NCBI GenBank assembly: GCA_916610825.1
Contig: OU744452.1
Span: 2,453,543-2,517,542, forward strand
Source: Haliclystus octoradiatus
Taxonomy: Eukaryota > Cnidaria > Staurozoa > Stauromedusae > Haliclystidae
Length of the DNA stretch: 64,000 nt
Direction: 5' to 3'
Shown: positions 62,890 through 64,000 of the stretch, piece after piece
How positions within the stretch are numbered: the first letter of the stretch is position 1
How the letters are laid out: each line of letters opens with the position of its first letter
Program-made: the position numbers and the translations under genes
Notes under the pieces: generated by a model
Seen by the model: only the letters and a program-made list of their open reading frames with translations
What the model was told of the DNA's origin: nothing
Database searches by the model: none

Positions 62890-63860
62890 TCGCACAGCTC
62901 GCTGCTTGTACTTATATCACCGTCATATAAGCTTAAACTTGTCACATTTCATGTGTTAGTAAATGTGTGAACTTTCGCTCCACTTGCAGACATAATAATC
63001 GACATAGATCATTGAAATTTGACACTGAGAAGTAAATTGACGGTTGCTTGTCAATCGTGAACTATTCGCAAAGTCCAGTTAAATTAAAAAAACTTGGATT
63101 CAGCAGAGTAAGCTCCTGAACAATAAGTCCACTTAACTGTAGCTATGCAATTTCTAAACATTTTAATTAGCATTTTATTATTTCCAAGAGTCTTTAATAA
63201 ATACATCCATGTCATTCTAATTTTGTTTACATTTAAACAATAGCAGCCGTACAATTGTTACTTTTCATGGATTAATAAATGCGTGAAAAGAACACATACA
63301 TACACACAGGCACGACGTATGGATCTCTATTCGTATATAGATAAGTGGCCTAGATAGATAATTGAAATTTAAAATACTTGGATTCAGCAGAATGTATTCC
63401 TGTAATATTTCCTTCTTGTATAAAAATAAGTTCCCATAGTTATGCTATTTCTAAAGCATATCGAAATATTTAAATTGAAATTTTACAATTTTATTATTTC
63501 CGTGGGCCTTTATATAATTACTTGATACATCCTTGTTATTCTAAACCTGTTTACATTAAAACAATAGCAGCGGCGACGATCGTCGGAACACCATGACAAC
63601 AGAGAAACACCTACTCGACAAAAAAAAACGACACTGGCGTTGTAAATATCTTACTTTTTTGCAGAAAATCGTTAATATCTCTTCATACAATAAAAAATCT
63701 AGAATAAATTATTAGCGCAGCTCGCTGTTTGGACAACGACGATCATTTTAAGCTATAGTTTGTCACATTTCATAGATTAATAAATGCGTGAAAAGAACAC
63801 ATACATACACACAGGCACGCACGGATCTCTATTTGTATATAGATAATTTCAGAACCAAAA
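62890..63860. repeat. divergent long-period repeat at right end
   Basis: TTAATAAATGCGTGAAAAGA and CACATACATACACACAGGCA recur at about 63270 and 63778, followed by GGATCTCTAT and GTATATAGATAA. ACTTGGATTCAGCAGA recurs at 63091 and 63378. GCTCGCTG(C/T)TTG then CACATTTCAT recur at 62899 and 63720. Together these suggest about three diverged, unequal units of 300-500 bp. Confidence 0.65.
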
Positions 63861-64000
63861 ATAAATGTTGAAATGTTGTAGGATTCCAGAATACTAAACT
63901 TGACATTAAATCTCAAAAAAAGACTATGTTGATTATCCTTGCGCAAATCTCCTTGATGTGGTATTAATTATGGAATTTTATCATTTTAGTAACGATACCA

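Overview
This is a stretch of an AT-rich animal (invertebrate metazoan) nuclear genome. It carries intron-rich genes with GT-AG introns, single-copy eukaryotic housekeeping proteins, and many short DNA transposons, tRNA-derived SINEs and satellites. The species cannot be fixed from sequence alone. No bacterial operon, CRISPR array, rRNA or intact tRNA gene was seen.

Layout. (1) 529-31497, plus strand: 17 exons of POLR2B, encoding RPB2, the second-largest subunit of RNA polymerase II. The 5' exons lie upstream of the window and the natural stop codon is inside it. Its introns are packed with mobile DNA: a 146-bp tandem array inside a 3.4-kb inverted-repeat element, a hAT-type MITE with a perfect 8-bp target duplication, a decayed piggyBac element, a 1.3-kb foldback element, several pogo-like MITEs, SINEs, and a 91-bp satellite with a dimeric higher-order pattern. 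(2) 31498-40926: the gap between the convergent ends of POLR2B and ARL1. It is almost entirely filled by one 8.1-kb element with CAGAG termini and a perfect 8-bp target duplication. Inside it is a giant palindrome whose arms are 12 forward and 12 inverted copies of a ~203-bp repeat around a ~210-bp spacer. A 0.68-kb relative sits in a POLR2B intron at 20361-21042. (3) 40927-54208, minus strand: a complete ARL1 gene (Arf-like GTPase of the trans-Golgi), reconstructed as 10 coding exons and 181 residues, with two adjacent microexons of 15 and 16 bp and a first coding exon of only 4 nt. (4) 54209-55007: a head-to-head intergenic region of about 0.8 kb. (5) 55008-61020, plus strand: the first five coding exons of a CECR2-like chromatin-remodelling protein (DDT-type N-terminal region). 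The bromodomain exons must lie beyond the window. (6) 61021-64000: intron or downstream sequence with a divergent long-period repeat at the right end.

The three genes are functionally independent (transcription, Golgi traffic, chromatin) and are simply neighbours. The most unusual content is the mobile DNA, above all the 8.1-kb palindromic element and its apparent small relative. All exon borders were placed by eye from splice signals, reading-frame continuity and remembered family sequence. No alignment or database search was run.
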